The notes under the pieces were generated by a model, which made no database searches, had not been told where the DNA came from, and worked only from the letters and a program-made list of their open reading frames with translations. Shown piece by piece: positions 25,194 through 33,419 of a stretch of DNA of 64,000 nucleotides (positions within the stretch are counted from its first letter, which is position 1; each line of letters begins with the position of its first letter). Source of the DNA: CAIRDP01 sp037138335 (GTDB lineage Bacteria; Bacteroidota; Bacteroidia; Bacteroidales; FEN-979); NCBI GenBank assembly GCA_037138335.1, contig JBAXIO010000004.1, positions 124,001 to 188,000 of the forward strand, read 5' to 3'. Made by a program: the position numbers and the translations under genes.

Positions 25194-25883
25194 ATGGGAA
25201 ACAAACCAAAGCTGCTGTATGTTGAAGACGACCTTGCCCTGTCATTTGTGACCAGGGACAATCTTGAGATCAGGGGTTACAGGGTTGATCATGCAGGCGA
25301 TGGCATGTCGGCCCTTGAGATGATGAAAAATTCGGAATATGACCTTTGCATCCTGGATGTGATGCTGCCTAAAATGGACGGGTTTACTCTCGCAGCCAGG
25401 ATCCGGGCTGTTAACCAGGGCATCCCGATACTTTTTCTGACTGCCAGATCAAGCGGGGAAGACAGGATAAGCGGTTTGACCCTGGGAGGGGACGATTATA
25501 TTACAAAACCCTTCAGCATGGAGGAACTGGTGCTGAAAATAGAGGTGTTCCTGAAAAGGAAGAACATAGTCCCCATGGCTGATCCATTGCCGGTAAAACT
25601 TGGAGAATTTACTTACGATTACAGGAACCAGCAACTGAGCTATGGCGAAAAGCCGCGGGTCCTTACCCAAAAGGAGAATGAACTGCTTGCATTTCTGATC
25701 GAAAACAAAGGAAGGATACTGAAACGTGAAGAGATACTCAGGAAGGTCTGGGGCAATGATGATATTTATTTCAGCAGGAGCCTTGATGTTTTCGTTTCGC
25801 GCCTGAGGAAGGTTCTGAAACCCGATCCTCAGATCGTAATTGAGACCATCCATAATACGGGATACCGCCTGAAGACAGGATGA
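25194..25883 (+). CDS. OmpR/PhoB-family response regulator
   Basis: 229 residues: receiver domain (about 5-120) with acidic pocket E11-D12-D13, phospho-acceptor D55 and the TKPF lysine near residue 104, then a winged-helix DNA-binding domain (about 132-228; LTQKENELLAFLIENKGRILKREEIL and SLDVFVSRLRKVLK). It is the partner of the kinase encoded immediately upstream. The family binds tandem direct repeats, which fits the array at 23791-23848 and suggests autoregulation. Confidence 0.93.
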   Translation: MGNKPKLLYVEDDLALSFVTRDNLEIRGYRVDHAGDGMSALEMMKNSEYDLCILDVMLPKMDGFTLAARIRAVNQGIPILFLTARSSGEDRISGLTLGGDDYITKPFSMEELVLKIEVFLKRKNIVPMADPLPVKLGEFTYDYRNQQLSYGEKPRVLTQKENELLAFLIENKGRILKREEILRKVWGNDDIYFSRSLDVFVSRLRKVLKPDPQIVIETIHNTGYRLKTG

Positions 25884-25922
25884 TTTTCGTTCCCTTTCAA
25901 AAAAACTGCCGATTTCTGCAAC

Positions 25923-25957
25923 CTTCTGCACCTGTCGTACGACATATGATGCAGAAG
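25923..25957. promoter_or_regulatory. Nested inverted repeats upstream of a small membrane-protein gene
   Basis: Outer arms CTTCTGCA (25923-25930) and TGCAGAAG (25950-25957) enclose a perfect 10-bp palindrome GTCGTACGAC (25934-25943). It lies 24 bp before the start at 25981. No T-run follows, so a regulatory protein site or RNA hairpin in the leader is more likely than an intrinsic terminator. Confidence 0.4.
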
Positions 25958-25980
25958 TTAAATTTTAAAACCCCTGTTAT

Positions 25981-26343
25981 ATGTTAAGTGAACAAATCGG
26001 AGCCGCAATCGTAACTGCGGTAGTATTCTTCGGAATATATTCATTATTGAAAGCCCTGACCGACTATCTGCTGCGTCGTAAGATCGTCAACAGCGGGCAT
26101 ATTGATAAAGCCGGGATCCTTGAATCCATAGAAAGTGAGACGGCCAAATATCCCACCCTTAAGTGGGGCCTTGTGACCCTTTTTGCAGGTGCCGGCATGA
26201 TACTGATCCAGATCCTGTCCCGAGCAGGCCGCCTGAACTGGGACCAGGGAGCCGATGCTTTTTTACCGATAGGGATCGAACTGGTGTTTATCGCTGCAGG
26301 TTTCCTGCTGTTCTTCTTCATTGCAACGACAAAGAAAAACTAA
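25981..26343 (+). CDS. Membrane protein of unknown function (DUF6249-like layout)
   Basis: 120 residues. A membrane segment at about 6-26, a short cytoplasmic stretch, then two more segments (about 60-78 and 93-113). I see similarity only in layout to DUF6249-type proteins that often accompany sigma factors and regulators in Bacteroidota. It follows the response regulator by 97 bp and could be a target of it. Function unknown. Confidence 0.6.
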   Translation: MLSEQIGAAIVTAVVFFGIYSLLKALTDYLLRRKIVNSGHIDKAGILESIESETAKYPTLKWGLVTLFAGAGMILIQILSRAGRLNWDQGADAFLPIGIELVFIAAGFLLFFFIATTKKN

Positions 26344-26410
26344 AGTCCAAACATGCTCATCGGGGCCGGGGACAGCGGATTTGTTGTTTCCCGGCCCATT
26401 CATTGATCCC

Positions 26411-26521
26411 GGTTCACCGGTCACCAGTCACCATTCACTATTCACTAGTCACTGTTCACCATTCACTAGTCACCTTCCCCAGTCAGGGTTCACCAGTCAC
26501 CAGTCACCAGTCACTATTCAC
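26411..26521 (-). repeat. Long 7-mer array (CACCAGT/CACTATT) between convergent genes
   Basis: About fifteen 7-mer units such as ATTCACT, AGTCACT, GTTCACC, AGTCACC in register (reverse complement of the GTGAnnn family). It overlaps the 3' end of the tandem uvrA gene, whose TAG stop (26514-26516) is part of a GTGAATAGTGA unit pair. Confidence 0.88.
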
Positions 26522-29500
26522 TTACCAGGTACCCTCCCTTTTCCCCGCCTTCAGGTCCAAGCTCTATAATATGATCTGCTTCAGAAATGATCTGCAGGTC
26601 ATGTTCAATTATAATCAGGGTATTCCCGTCGTCGGCAAGCCGGTGAAACAGTTTTAAAAGGTTCCCGATGTCGGCAAAATGAAGCCCGGCAGAAGGTTCG
26701 TCGAAAAGATAGAGGGATGCGGGAGCCGGGATACGGGATGCAGGATGCAGGATGTGGATTGCAGGATGAGGGATGCGGGATGCGGATGGCCTGATCAGCT
26801 CCCTGCTCAGATTCAGCCTTTGGGCTTCGCCACCCGAAAGGGTATTCAATGGCTGGCCAAGTTTGAGATAGCCCAATCCCGCCTCATCAAGATTCTTCAG
26901 GATCGTCTGAAGCTGTTTCTGCCCGTCAAAAAACACGGCTGCCTCCGAAATGCTTAAATCCAGAACATCACTTATATTTTTCCCGCAATAAGCAATACCA
27001 AGGATCTCATTCCTAAACCTTTTCCCATGACAAACCTCGCATTCCTGGTATATATCGGGCATAAAGTCCATGCTGATCCTGGCCTGCCCCATGCCCTCGC
27101 AATTGGGGCATTGCGATTGCCTGTTCAGGAAGGAGAAATTATTTTTTGCTAAACCTCCCTGCCTGGCATCGCTGGTTGAGGCAAAAAGGTTCCGGATCAG
27201 GTCGAATGATCCCGAATAGGTTGCAATTACAGAGAGAGGGGAGTTGAACTCCTCCCTTTGTTCAACACTGACTACCCTGCCGAAATTCTCAAATCCGCTG
27301 ATCCCGCTGCAGCCCGATGGCCTGCCCTCTTTCCAGGAGGCATGGACCAGGTCAAACACCAGGCTGGATTTCCCGCTGCCCGAAACCCCGGTAACGCAAA
27401 TGATCCCGCCTGAAGGAATTTCAAGGTCGAAATGTTTCAGGTTATGGATAAAGGCATTTTTTATGTGAAGGCCGGATGACATCTTCCTGGTCGCATGCGG
27501 ATGAGGGTTGAGAGGGTACACCAGGTATTTTCCCGTGAGGGATCTTTCGGACTCAATGATCTCTTTAACACTACCCTCTGCAACAATCTCTCCGCCCAGC
27601 CTGCCGGCCCCCGGCCCCATATCAATGATATGATCTGCTGCCAGTATCACTTCACGCTCATGTTCCACCGCTATCACTGTATTCCCGGCCCTGATTAGCT
27701 CCCTTAAATGGTGAACAAGCCTGGAAGTATCTTTTGAATGCAGCCCGGCGGTGGGCTCATCCAGAACATAGATCATCCCCGACAAACCTGATCCCGTTTG
27801 GGCTGCCAGCTGCAGTCGCCGGGCTTCACCGTGAGAAAGCGATACTGTGCTTCTTGAAACAGTAAGATAGGAAAGTCCGAGGGTCTCCAGTGTTTTCAGC
27901 CTGCGTAATATCTCAGTCACCAGGGGCCCTGCAATCGCACTCTCCTGCTCTTCCGTTAAGGTTGCAGGTTGAATGGGATCCTCAGCCCCCGGGCTTAGGC
28001 CAGATCCTGTGCCGTGCGTGAAAAAGCCATTGAAGAAACTGATGCTTTCCGAAATATCCAGGGCTGAGATCTCAGCAATATTTTTCTTGCGGATGACCCA
28101 CGACAGTACGCCTTCATTTAAGCGGCTGCCATGGCAGGCCTGGCATTCCATTCCGCTCATCACATTCATCATACCCTCGCCACGGTGGTCGGCATGTTTG
28201 CGGGAGTATTCCTCATTTACAAGCCCCAGCAAACCCGGCCAGGCACCTTTGAAATGATGGGTGCCGCTGCGTTTATTCCTCAGGAATTCCCAGCTGACAT
28301 CGTAAGTCTCATCCCCGCATCCATACAGGGCAAGCTGTTTACCTTCATCAGGGATTTCATTCCACGGCCTGCCGAAATCAATGCCGTGTTTCGCGCCAAC
28401 TGCCCTGAGGGTCGCAATAAATTGCCCGTAAGGATCCCCGTAAAATTTACCGGTTTTGCTTCCATCCATGGCGCCGTTAAAGATGGAGAGGCCCGGATCG
28501 GTAACCAGCTTCTCAGGATCACATAACGTCATCATCCCAAGTCCGTCACATGCGGGGCAGGCTCCCTGTATGCTGTTGAAAGAGAAGAAAGTTGAAAGGG
28601 GCCGGGATTGATATTCCGGTATCCCTTGTTTGGAATCAGTCTTATTCAAGGCGGATGGCAGGGAAATCCGGTCCCGGGCCGATGGCAGAAGTACCAGGTC
28701 ACTGGCGGATGGCATGGAAACCCCTTCCGGGGTGGATGTTGAGGAGGAGTTGGCCCTGACCGTTGTGATTTTCGTTGAGGCCCTCGAAAAAAGCAGGCGG
28801 TACAGGTCATAGATCCCGGTAAATGTACCCACCGTGGACCTGGGGTTGGACTGGATCCCCGATTGTTCAACCGCAAAGCTCGGCCTGAGCCCCCGGATTT
28901 CCTCAAAGCCGGGCCTGTCTTTCATCCCGATTCTGGTGCGGGCATAAGCCGAGAAGTTGCCAAGGAAGCGGTTCCTGGCTTCGGCATGAATGGTATCAAA
29001 GGCCAGGGATGACTTCCCGCTCCCCGATACACCGCTGATCACCGTGAGGCTGTTGTGAGGGATGCGAACGCTGATATTTTTGAGATTGTGGGTCATGACC
29101 GAAGTGAGGGTCAGTTCCAGTGTGGAGGATGCGGGATGCGGGATGCAGGATGCAGGATGAGGGATGCAGGAAGCGGGATCGTTTTCAAAACATTTATTAT
29201 GTCCATCACGAAAATAGTCATGGGCTTTGCCGCTGAATACCAGTTCCCCGCCTGATTCCCCGCTGCCGGGACCTAATTCAATGATACGGTCGGCCGACCT
29301 TAACAAGGCCTGGTGATGTTCAATACAGATCAGGGTATGGCCCTGGTTGACCAGGCCGTTGAGGCAGGCAAGCAGTTTTTTCACATCATCATTATGGAGG
29401 CCGGTAGTGGGTTCATCCAGGATATAAACGGATGCCGGATGCCGGATGCCGGAAGGAGAATCCTGGTCATTGGATCCCGGTTCCCGAACCCCCGATCCAG

Positions 29501-31793
29501 GCTTCCTGAGGAGTTCAGCAGCAAGTTTGACCCTCTGTGCTTCTCCCCCGCTCAGGGTTGATGAGCGCTGCCCAAGGGTGAGGTAGCCAAGACCGAGTTC
29601 ATCAAGGGTTTGCAGGTAACGGAGAATCTTTTTCTCCCCTTCGAAAAACAGCAGGGCTTCCGACACCGGCATTTCAAGGACTTCATAAATATTTTTACCA
29701 TTCCTGGATATTTCGAGGGTCTCACTGTCGAATCGCCGGCCGTTGCAGGTTTCGCAGATGGTCTCCACGTTTCCCATAAAATGCATCCCGGTTTGTTTGT
29801 AGCCGGCTCCCTGGCAATCCTCGCAACGGCCGCCTGCCGTATTGAATGAAAACCGGCTCTTCCCGTAACTCCTGGCAACGGCCCCGGGCAGGGATGCAAA
29901 CAGGTCGCGGATATGGTCGAACAAACCGGTATATGTGGCCGGATTGCTTCTTGGAGTACGGCCTATGGGCGACTGGTCTATCTCAATCAAACGCTTGATC
30001 CCTTCCCAGCCTGTAATTGACTCATGCTTCCCGGGCTCTTCATTGCTACCGTCAAGCTTCTTCCTGAAGAAACTGCCCAGGGTCTGATGCACCAGGCTGG
30101 CCTTACCGGCGCCTGACATCCCTGTTACCACATTCAGGGCCTGCTTCAGAAAGCTTACGTTAATATTCTTCAGGTTATGATGGGAAGCCCCGGAGATGCT
30201 GAGTTCTCCCACGCCTTCCCTGTATCGGGCAGGAGGATCCAGGCGTTCAAGCCCAAAGAAATGAGATAAGGTATTGCTTCCTTTAATCACATCCGCGGGA
30301 AGGCCGGCCAATTCAGCTACTGCCGCATTCAGCAGCACATTCCCGCCGTAAACACCCGGTCCGGGTCCTATGTCGATAAGATGATCGGCATGCCTGATAA
30401 ATTCCTCATCATGTTCCACAACGATCACGCTGTTTCCCTGGTCGCGCAGCTGCTTCAGGACTTCAATAAGCGCAAGGGTTTCGTTTCCATGCAGGCCGAT
30501 GGATGGTTCGTCAAATACATAGATCATCCCGCTCAAGCCCGATCCCAGCTGGGTTGCAAGTTTCAGTCGGCGTGATTCGCCTGCCGACAGGCTGCCCGAC
30601 TCCCTTCCTGCGGAGAGATGGCCCAGGCCCAGCTTGTTCATTTCGCCGACAAGGGAGGAAATACTCTCTATAATCTCTGCCGCAACTTCCCCATGATGTG
30701 CGGGGAATTCAACAGCATCCAGGGCTGCAGCCATTTCGCATACCGGCAAAGCCGATAATGCGGCTATATCCCATCCCCCCACTTTAACCGAAAGAGCCCG
30801 CGGGTTAAACCTTTTACCCCCGCAGGCCGAACAGGAGGTGGTGCGCACAAACCGAAGGATATTTTTATTCCGGTCCCGTTTGAGGATCTCTTCCATAACG
30901 GGGATGATCCCCTTGTAAACTCCCATTTCACGGGGTTTTGCCGTGATCCCGCTCCATTTCATCCTCGATTCGAGGGGATGCTTGCCAAACGGGATCTCCA
31001 GTTTATCGCTTCCGTAAAAAATTACCTGCTTATTCGCGGGAGTAAGGTCTTTCCATGGAATATCTATCGTAAAGCCCTCCGACCGGCAAACCTGGTCAAG
31101 CACTTCGAGGGTTACCTGGGAATACATGATATAGCCGTTGGGGGTGGTTATTGCCATGGCCCGCTGGCGGATGGACTTTGTGGCATCCTCAATCAGAAGT
31201 TCAGGATCAAGTCGGTCTTCAACCCCCAGTCCTTTGCAAACAGGGCATGCTCCATCGGGGGAGTTGAAAGAGAACAGGCTGCGGGTGAGAGGTACGGCAG
31301 GAAGCTGGAGGACTGGAGGACTGGAGGACTGGAGGACTGGATGGCTGGATGACTGGATGACTGGATCGCTGGATGACTGGATCGCTGGATGACTGGATGA
31401 CTGGATCGCTGGATCGCTGGATCCGGGTTCACTATTACCTGTGCGGGCAAACAACAACCTTAGCTGATCATGGATCCCGCTGATTGTCCCGACAGTGGAT
31501 CTCGGGTTGTTGACCACCGAACCCTGGTCCACTGCAACAGCCGGTGAAAGGCCTTCAATACCTTCCACATCGGGGCGTTTCATTTTGCCCAGGAAGAGGC
31601 GGGCATAAGAAGAAAAGGAGCCGAAGTACCTGAATTCAGCTTCACGGTATAATACATCAAAGATGAGCGACGACTTTCCCGAGCCGGATACTCCTGTAAC
31701 AACCACCAGCTTGTTTTTGGGAATATCAAGGGAAACCGAGTTCAGGTTGTTCTCGGAAGCATTTATTATCCTTATCACATTGCCATTATCCAT
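26514..31793 (-). CDS. Tandem UvrA-like ABC ATPase (two fused UvrA units, UvrB-binding domain absent)
   Basis: 1759 residues, about twice UvrA length. Four ATPase modules, each with Walker A: GVSGSGKS (34-41), GMSGAGKA (about 558), GVSGSGKS (about 923) and GVSGSGKS (about 1469). ABC signatures: SLSAGESRR (about 401), LSGGEAQR (about 746), SLSHGEARR (about 1320) and LSGGEAQR (about 1652), each followed by a DEP Walker B. Each unit has the UvrA zinc CxxC pairs (CPVC/CSAC, CEDC/CETC, CPAC/CQAC, CPNC/CEVC). In both halves the segment after LRLLFAR/YRLLFSR, which in canonical UvrA holds the UvrB-binding domain, is missing and replaced by repeat-derived peptide, so it resembles UvrA2-type paralogues. 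DNA damage binding is inferred from the family; a role with UvrB is doubtful. A perfect promoter box is at 31851-31858. Confidence 0.88.
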   Translation of the reverse strand: MDNGNVIRIINASENNLNSVSLDIPKNKLVVVTGVSGSGKSSLIFDVLYREAEFRYFGSFSSYARLFLGKMKRPDVEGIEGLSPAVAVDQGSVVNNPRSTVGTISGIHDQLRLLFARTGNSEPGSSDPAIQSSSHPAIQSSSDPVIQSSSHPVLQSSSPPVLQLPAVPLTRSLFSFNSPDGACPVCKGLGVEDRLDPELLIEDATKSIRQRAMAITTPNGYIMYSQVTLEVLDQVCRSEGFTIDIPWKDLTPANKQVIFYGSDKLEIPFGKHPLESRMKWSGITAKPREMGVYKGIIPVMEEILKRDRNKNILRFVRTTSCSACGGKRFNPRALSVKVGGWDIAALSALPVCEMAAALDAVEFPAHHGEVAAEIIESISSLVGEMNKLGLGHLSAGRESGSLSAGESRRLKLATQLGSGLSGMIYVFDEPSIGLHGNETLALIEVLKQLRDQGNSVIVVEHDEEFIRHADHLIDIGPGPGVYGGNVLLNAAVAELAGLPADVIKGSNTLSHFFGLERLDPPARYREGVGELSISGASHHNLKNINVSFLKQALNVVTGMSGAGKASLVHQTLGSFFRKKLDGSNEEPGKHESITGWEGIKRLIEIDQSPIGRTPRSNPATYTGLFDHIRDLFASLPGAVARSYGKSRFSFNTAGGRCEDCQGAGYKQTGMHFMGNVETICETCNGRRFDSETLEISRNGKNIYEVLEMPVSEALLFFEGEKKILRYLQTLDELGLGYLTLGQRSSTLSGGEAQRVKLAAELLRKPGSGVREPGSNDQDSPSGIRHPASVYILDEPTTGLHNDDVKKLLACLNGLVNQGHTLICIEHHQALLRSADRIIELGPGSGESGGELVFSGKAHDYFRDGHNKCFENDPASCIPHPASCIPHPASSTLELTLTSVMTHNLKNISVRIPHNSLTVISGVSGSGKSSLAFDTIHAEARNRFLGNFSAYARTRIGMKDRPGFEEIRGLRPSFAVEQSGIQSNPRSTVGTFTGIYDLYRLLFSRASTKITTVRANSSSTSTPEGVSMPSASDLVLLPSARDRISLPSALNKTDSKQGIPEYQSRPLSTFFSFNSIQGACPACDGLGMMTLCDPEKLVTDPGLSIFNGAMDGSKTGKFYGDPYGQFIATLRAVGAKHGIDFGRPWNEIPDEGKQLALYGCGDETYDVSWEFLRNKRSGTHHFKGAWPGLLGLVNEEYSRKHADHRGEGMMNVMSGMECQACHGSRLNEGVLSWVIRKKNIAEISALDISESISFFNGFFTHGTGSGLSPGAEDPIQPATLTEEQESAIAGPLVTEILRRLKTLETLGLSYLTVSRSTVSLSHGEARRLQLAAQTGSGLSGMIYVLDEPTAGLHSKDTSRLVHHLRELIRAGNTVIAVEHEREVILAADHIIDMGPGAGRLGGEIVAEGSVKEIIESERSLTGKYLVYPLNPHPHATRKMSSGLHIKNAFIHNLKHFDLEIPSGGIICVTGVSGSGKSSLVFDLVHASWKEGRPSGCSGISGFENFGRVVSVEQREEFNSPLSVIATYSGSFDLIRNLFASTSDARQGGLAKNNFSFLNRQSQCPNCEGMGQARISMDFMPDIYQECEVCHGKRFRNEILGIAYCGKNISDVLDLSISEAAVFFDGQKQLQTILKNLDEAGLGYLKLGQPLNTLSGGEAQRLNLSRELIRPSASRIPHPAIHILHPASRIPAPASLYLFDEPSAGLHFADIGNLLKLFHRLADDGNTLIIIEHDLQIISEADHIIELGPEGGEKGGYLVSE
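26713..26789 (-). repeat. Translated GGATGCR array in the fourth ATPase module
   Basis: Units GGATGCA/GGATGCG and variants. Translated (minus strand) at about residues 1664-1693 as RIPHPA/ILHPAS-type repeats, between the LSGGEAQR signature and the Walker B strand. Confidence 0.85.
28649..28735 (-). repeat. Translated 27-bp repeat (PSAxDxxxL) in the second UvrA unit
   Basis: Three copies of a GGnCGATGGCA-type motif at 27-bp steps (28650, 28677, 28704), read as nine-residue repeats MPSASDLVL, LPSARDRIS, LPSALNKTD. It stands where the UvrB-binding domain of canonical UvrA would be. Confidence 0.7.
29126..29180 (-). repeat. Translated GGATGCR array in the linker between the two UvrA units
   Basis: Tandem GGATGCG, GGATGCG, GGATGCA, GGATGCA, GGATGAG, read as SCIPHPASCIPHPASS (about residues 874-890), precisely between the first and second UvrA units. 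Confidence 0.88.
29430..29505 (-). repeat. Translated 7-mer array in the second ATPase module
   Basis: GGATGCC x3 followed by degenerate units (GGATCCC, GGTTCCC, GAACCCC, CGATCCA). Read as a Gly/Ser/Pro-rich loop (about residues 763-787) immediately before the Walker B strand VYILDEP, the same place as the array in the fourth module. Confidence 0.8.
31304..31423 (-). repeat. Translated 8-mer array CTGGAnnA in the first UvrA unit
   Basis: About fifteen units: CTGGAGGA repeated, then CTGGATGA/CTGGATCG. Read as SSSHPAIQ/SSDPVIQ-type eight-residue repeats (about residues 122-163), since 8-mers return to frame every 24 bp. Located where canonical UvrA has its UvrB-binding domain. Same unit as the intergenic arrays at 6091, 6546, 35553 and 38262. 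Confidence 0.9.
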
Positions 31794-31850
31794 CAGCCCT
31801 GATCAATGCCAGTAAAAAGCCCGGATCTCATCCGCCTTCATTAAGAAAAG

Positions 31851-31879
31851 CAAAAATAATTCATTTGTATATTGACAAA
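31851..31879 (-). promoter_or_regulatory. Promoter of the tandem uvrA gene
   Basis: Minus strand: -33 TTTG (31876-31879) and -7 TATTTTTG (31851-31858), 17 bp apart; leader of about 50 nt. The -33 element interleaves with that of the divergent cytochrome gene. Confidence 0.55.
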
Positions 31880-31902
31880 GGCTAATTTCTTTGCCATCTT
31901 TG
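31872..31902 (+). promoter_or_regulatory. Promoter of the dihaem cytochrome gene (leaderless?)
   Basis: -33 TTG (31872-31874), 20 bp, -7 CATCTTTG (31895-31902; one mismatch). The ATG is only 5 bp past the box, so transcription probably begins at or next to the start codon. Confidence 0.5.
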
Positions 31903-31906
31903 TAAT

Positions 31907-32887
31907 ATGAAAACAAAAAAATGGGCATGGATACTGGGTGGCCTGCTGGCAGCCCTGATCCTTATCGTAGTAGTGGTTATAGTGTATATCCGCTTCGCTC
32001 TTCCGGATGTTCCCCTGCAGAATATTTCGGTTCAAATCACTCCCGAACGCGTTGCACGCGGGGAGTACATTGCAAACCATATTACCGTGTGCATGGATTG
32101 CCATTCAACACGCGACTGGGACAGGTTTTCCGGTCCGCCGGTTCCGGGGACCATTGGCAAAGGAGGGGAAGTATTTGACCAGAAGATGGGATTCCCCGGG
32201 GCTTTCTCATCACCTAACATCACTCCCTTCCGACTCGGGGAATGGTCCGATGCTGAGATCTACAGGGCGATTACAAGCGGCGAAAACAAAACCGGCGGCG
32301 CCATGTTTCCCATTATGCCTTACTTTGCCTATGGCACGCTTGACCAGGAGGATATACTTTCGATTATAGCGTATATACGTTCCATCCCTTCCATACGCAA
32401 CACACCCCCGGCTTCAAATCCGGCATTCCCTATGAACCTTGTGGTTCGTACTTTTCCGCGAAAGGCAATGCCTGTTGCTAAACCTTCTGAATGCGATTCG
32501 GTTAAATACGGCGAATACCTCGTACGGGCCGGCGGGTGTATCGAATGCCATACCACGGCAAAGCACGGCCAGATCGTAAAGGAACTGGCGTTTGCCGGCG
32601 GCCGTGAATTCATAATGCCCGGCGGGATCCTTGCTTCTCCCAACATCACACCGGATGTTGAAACAGGTATAGGGAAGATGGGCAGGGAGGATTTTATCAA
32701 ACGGTTTAAGGGCTATGACCCTGCCACATATGTTGCCCCGAAACTTGGACTTAAAGACATGCCTACTATTATGCCCTGGACCATGTATGCGGGAATGGAC
32801 TCAAAAGACCTCGCAGCTATGTATTCATACCTGCATTCCCTGCCGGCAAAGAAAAACCTTGTTGTAAAGTGGAAACCCCTTCAGTGA
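31907..32887 (+). CDS. Membrane-anchored dihaem cytochrome c
   Basis: 326 residues. One N-terminal membrane helix (about 8-28) serves as anchor; the rest should be periplasmic. Two haem-binding CxxCH motifs: C62-M-D-C65-H66 and C211-I-E-C214-H215, each followed by a distal region with candidate axial Met (GAMFPIMPY; PTIMPWTMYAGM). The two halves are similar in layout (SPNITP occurs in both, about 102-107 and 243-248), as in dihaem cytochromes that pass electrons from periplasmic dehydrogenases. No partner dehydrogenase or oxidase gene is adjacent. Confidence 0.88.
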   Translation: MKTKKWAWILGGLLAALILIVVVVIVYIRFALPDVPLQNISVQITPERVARGEYIANHITVCMDCHSTRDWDRFSGPPVPGTIGKGGEVFDQKMGFPGAFSSPNITPFRLGEWSDAEIYRAITSGENKTGGAMFPIMPYFAYGTLDQEDILSIIAYIRSIPSIRNTPPASNPAFPMNLVVRTFPRKAMPVAKPSECDSVKYGEYLVRAGGCIECHTTAKHGQIVKELAFAGGREFIMPGGILASPNITPDVETGIGKMGREDFIKRFKGYDPATYVAPKLGLKDMPTIMPWTMYAGMDSKDLAAMYSYLHSLPAKKNLVVKWKPLQ

Positions 32888-32941
32888 CGCGGGAACCCTG
32901 ATCCAAAAACTGAATGCTTGTTCCGGTTCACGAATTCCGGT

Positions 32942-33319
32942 TTAGTGTGTTGCGCCGAAAACCATACCGCTGATCATGGGGATGAGCCAGATCACCCATA
33001 CAAAGATGCTGAAGCGGTGAAAGCTGGCTATCTGCTTTTCGTTTCTTTTAACCAGGACGATAGTGGCCCATATTGCGTGGAACAGCATTAATAAAATAGC
33101 CGTGTTTCCTGTGATCCCGTGAAAGGTTGCCCTGAACAGGCTTCCGCTGATCACGCTCATAGCTGTAGTTCCCGTGGTATCGGCCACAAGCCCTCCCCAG
33201 AAAAAAGCCAGGTGCCACCATTTTAGCCGGCGTTGTATCCTTTCGGCCCAAACACCGAAAGTATATAATACCAAAGCAATGTTTATAAAGACGATGGCAA
33301 TTACCAGGGTGGAACTCAT
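32942..33319 (-). CDS. HsmA/TIGR03987-like membrane protein
   Basis: 125 residues with four predicted membrane segments (about 5-23, 35-58, 68-87, 100-119). The pattern WWHLAFFWGGLVADTTGTTAMS and GITGNTAILLMLFHAIWA resembles the TIGR03987/HsmA family of small membrane proteins; that assignment is from memory of the family and not certain. Function unknown. The -7 box at 33324-33331 lies 4 bp from the ATG, so the mRNA may be leaderless. Confidence 0.65.
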   Translation of the reverse strand: MSSTLVIAIVFINIALVLYTFGVWAERIQRRLKWWHLAFFWGGLVADTTGTTAMSVISGSLFRATFHGITGNTAILLMLFHAIWATIVLVKRNEKQIASFHRFSIFVWVIWLIPMISGMVFGATH

Positions 33320-33323
33320 GAAG

Positions 33324-33331
33324 CAAAAGTA
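33324..33331 (-). promoter_or_regulatory. -7 promoter box of the HsmA-like gene
   Basis: TACTTTTG on the minus strand, exact consensus, ending 4 bp before the ATG at 33319. Confidence 0.5.
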
Positions 33332-33382
33332 TACTTTTTTCTTTTGGTTTTATAAGCCATTCAGAAATACAAGAGTTTTAGT

Positions 33383-33390
33383 TATTTTTG
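33383..33390 (+). promoter_or_regulatory. -7 promoter box of the SDR gene
   Basis: TATTTTTG, exact consensus, 29 bp upstream of the ATG at 33420. Confidence 0.5.
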
Positions 33391-33419
33391 TGGAAACACT
33401 GAATTAAGACTCTGAAAAT

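Noticed and set aside
26411..26521. CRISPR array
   Set aside because: Units are 7 bp with no spacers, and no cas genes are present in the window.
26514..31793. Assembly duplication of a single uvrA
   Set aside because: The two halves differ in sequence throughout and carry different insertions, so this is an old tandem fusion.
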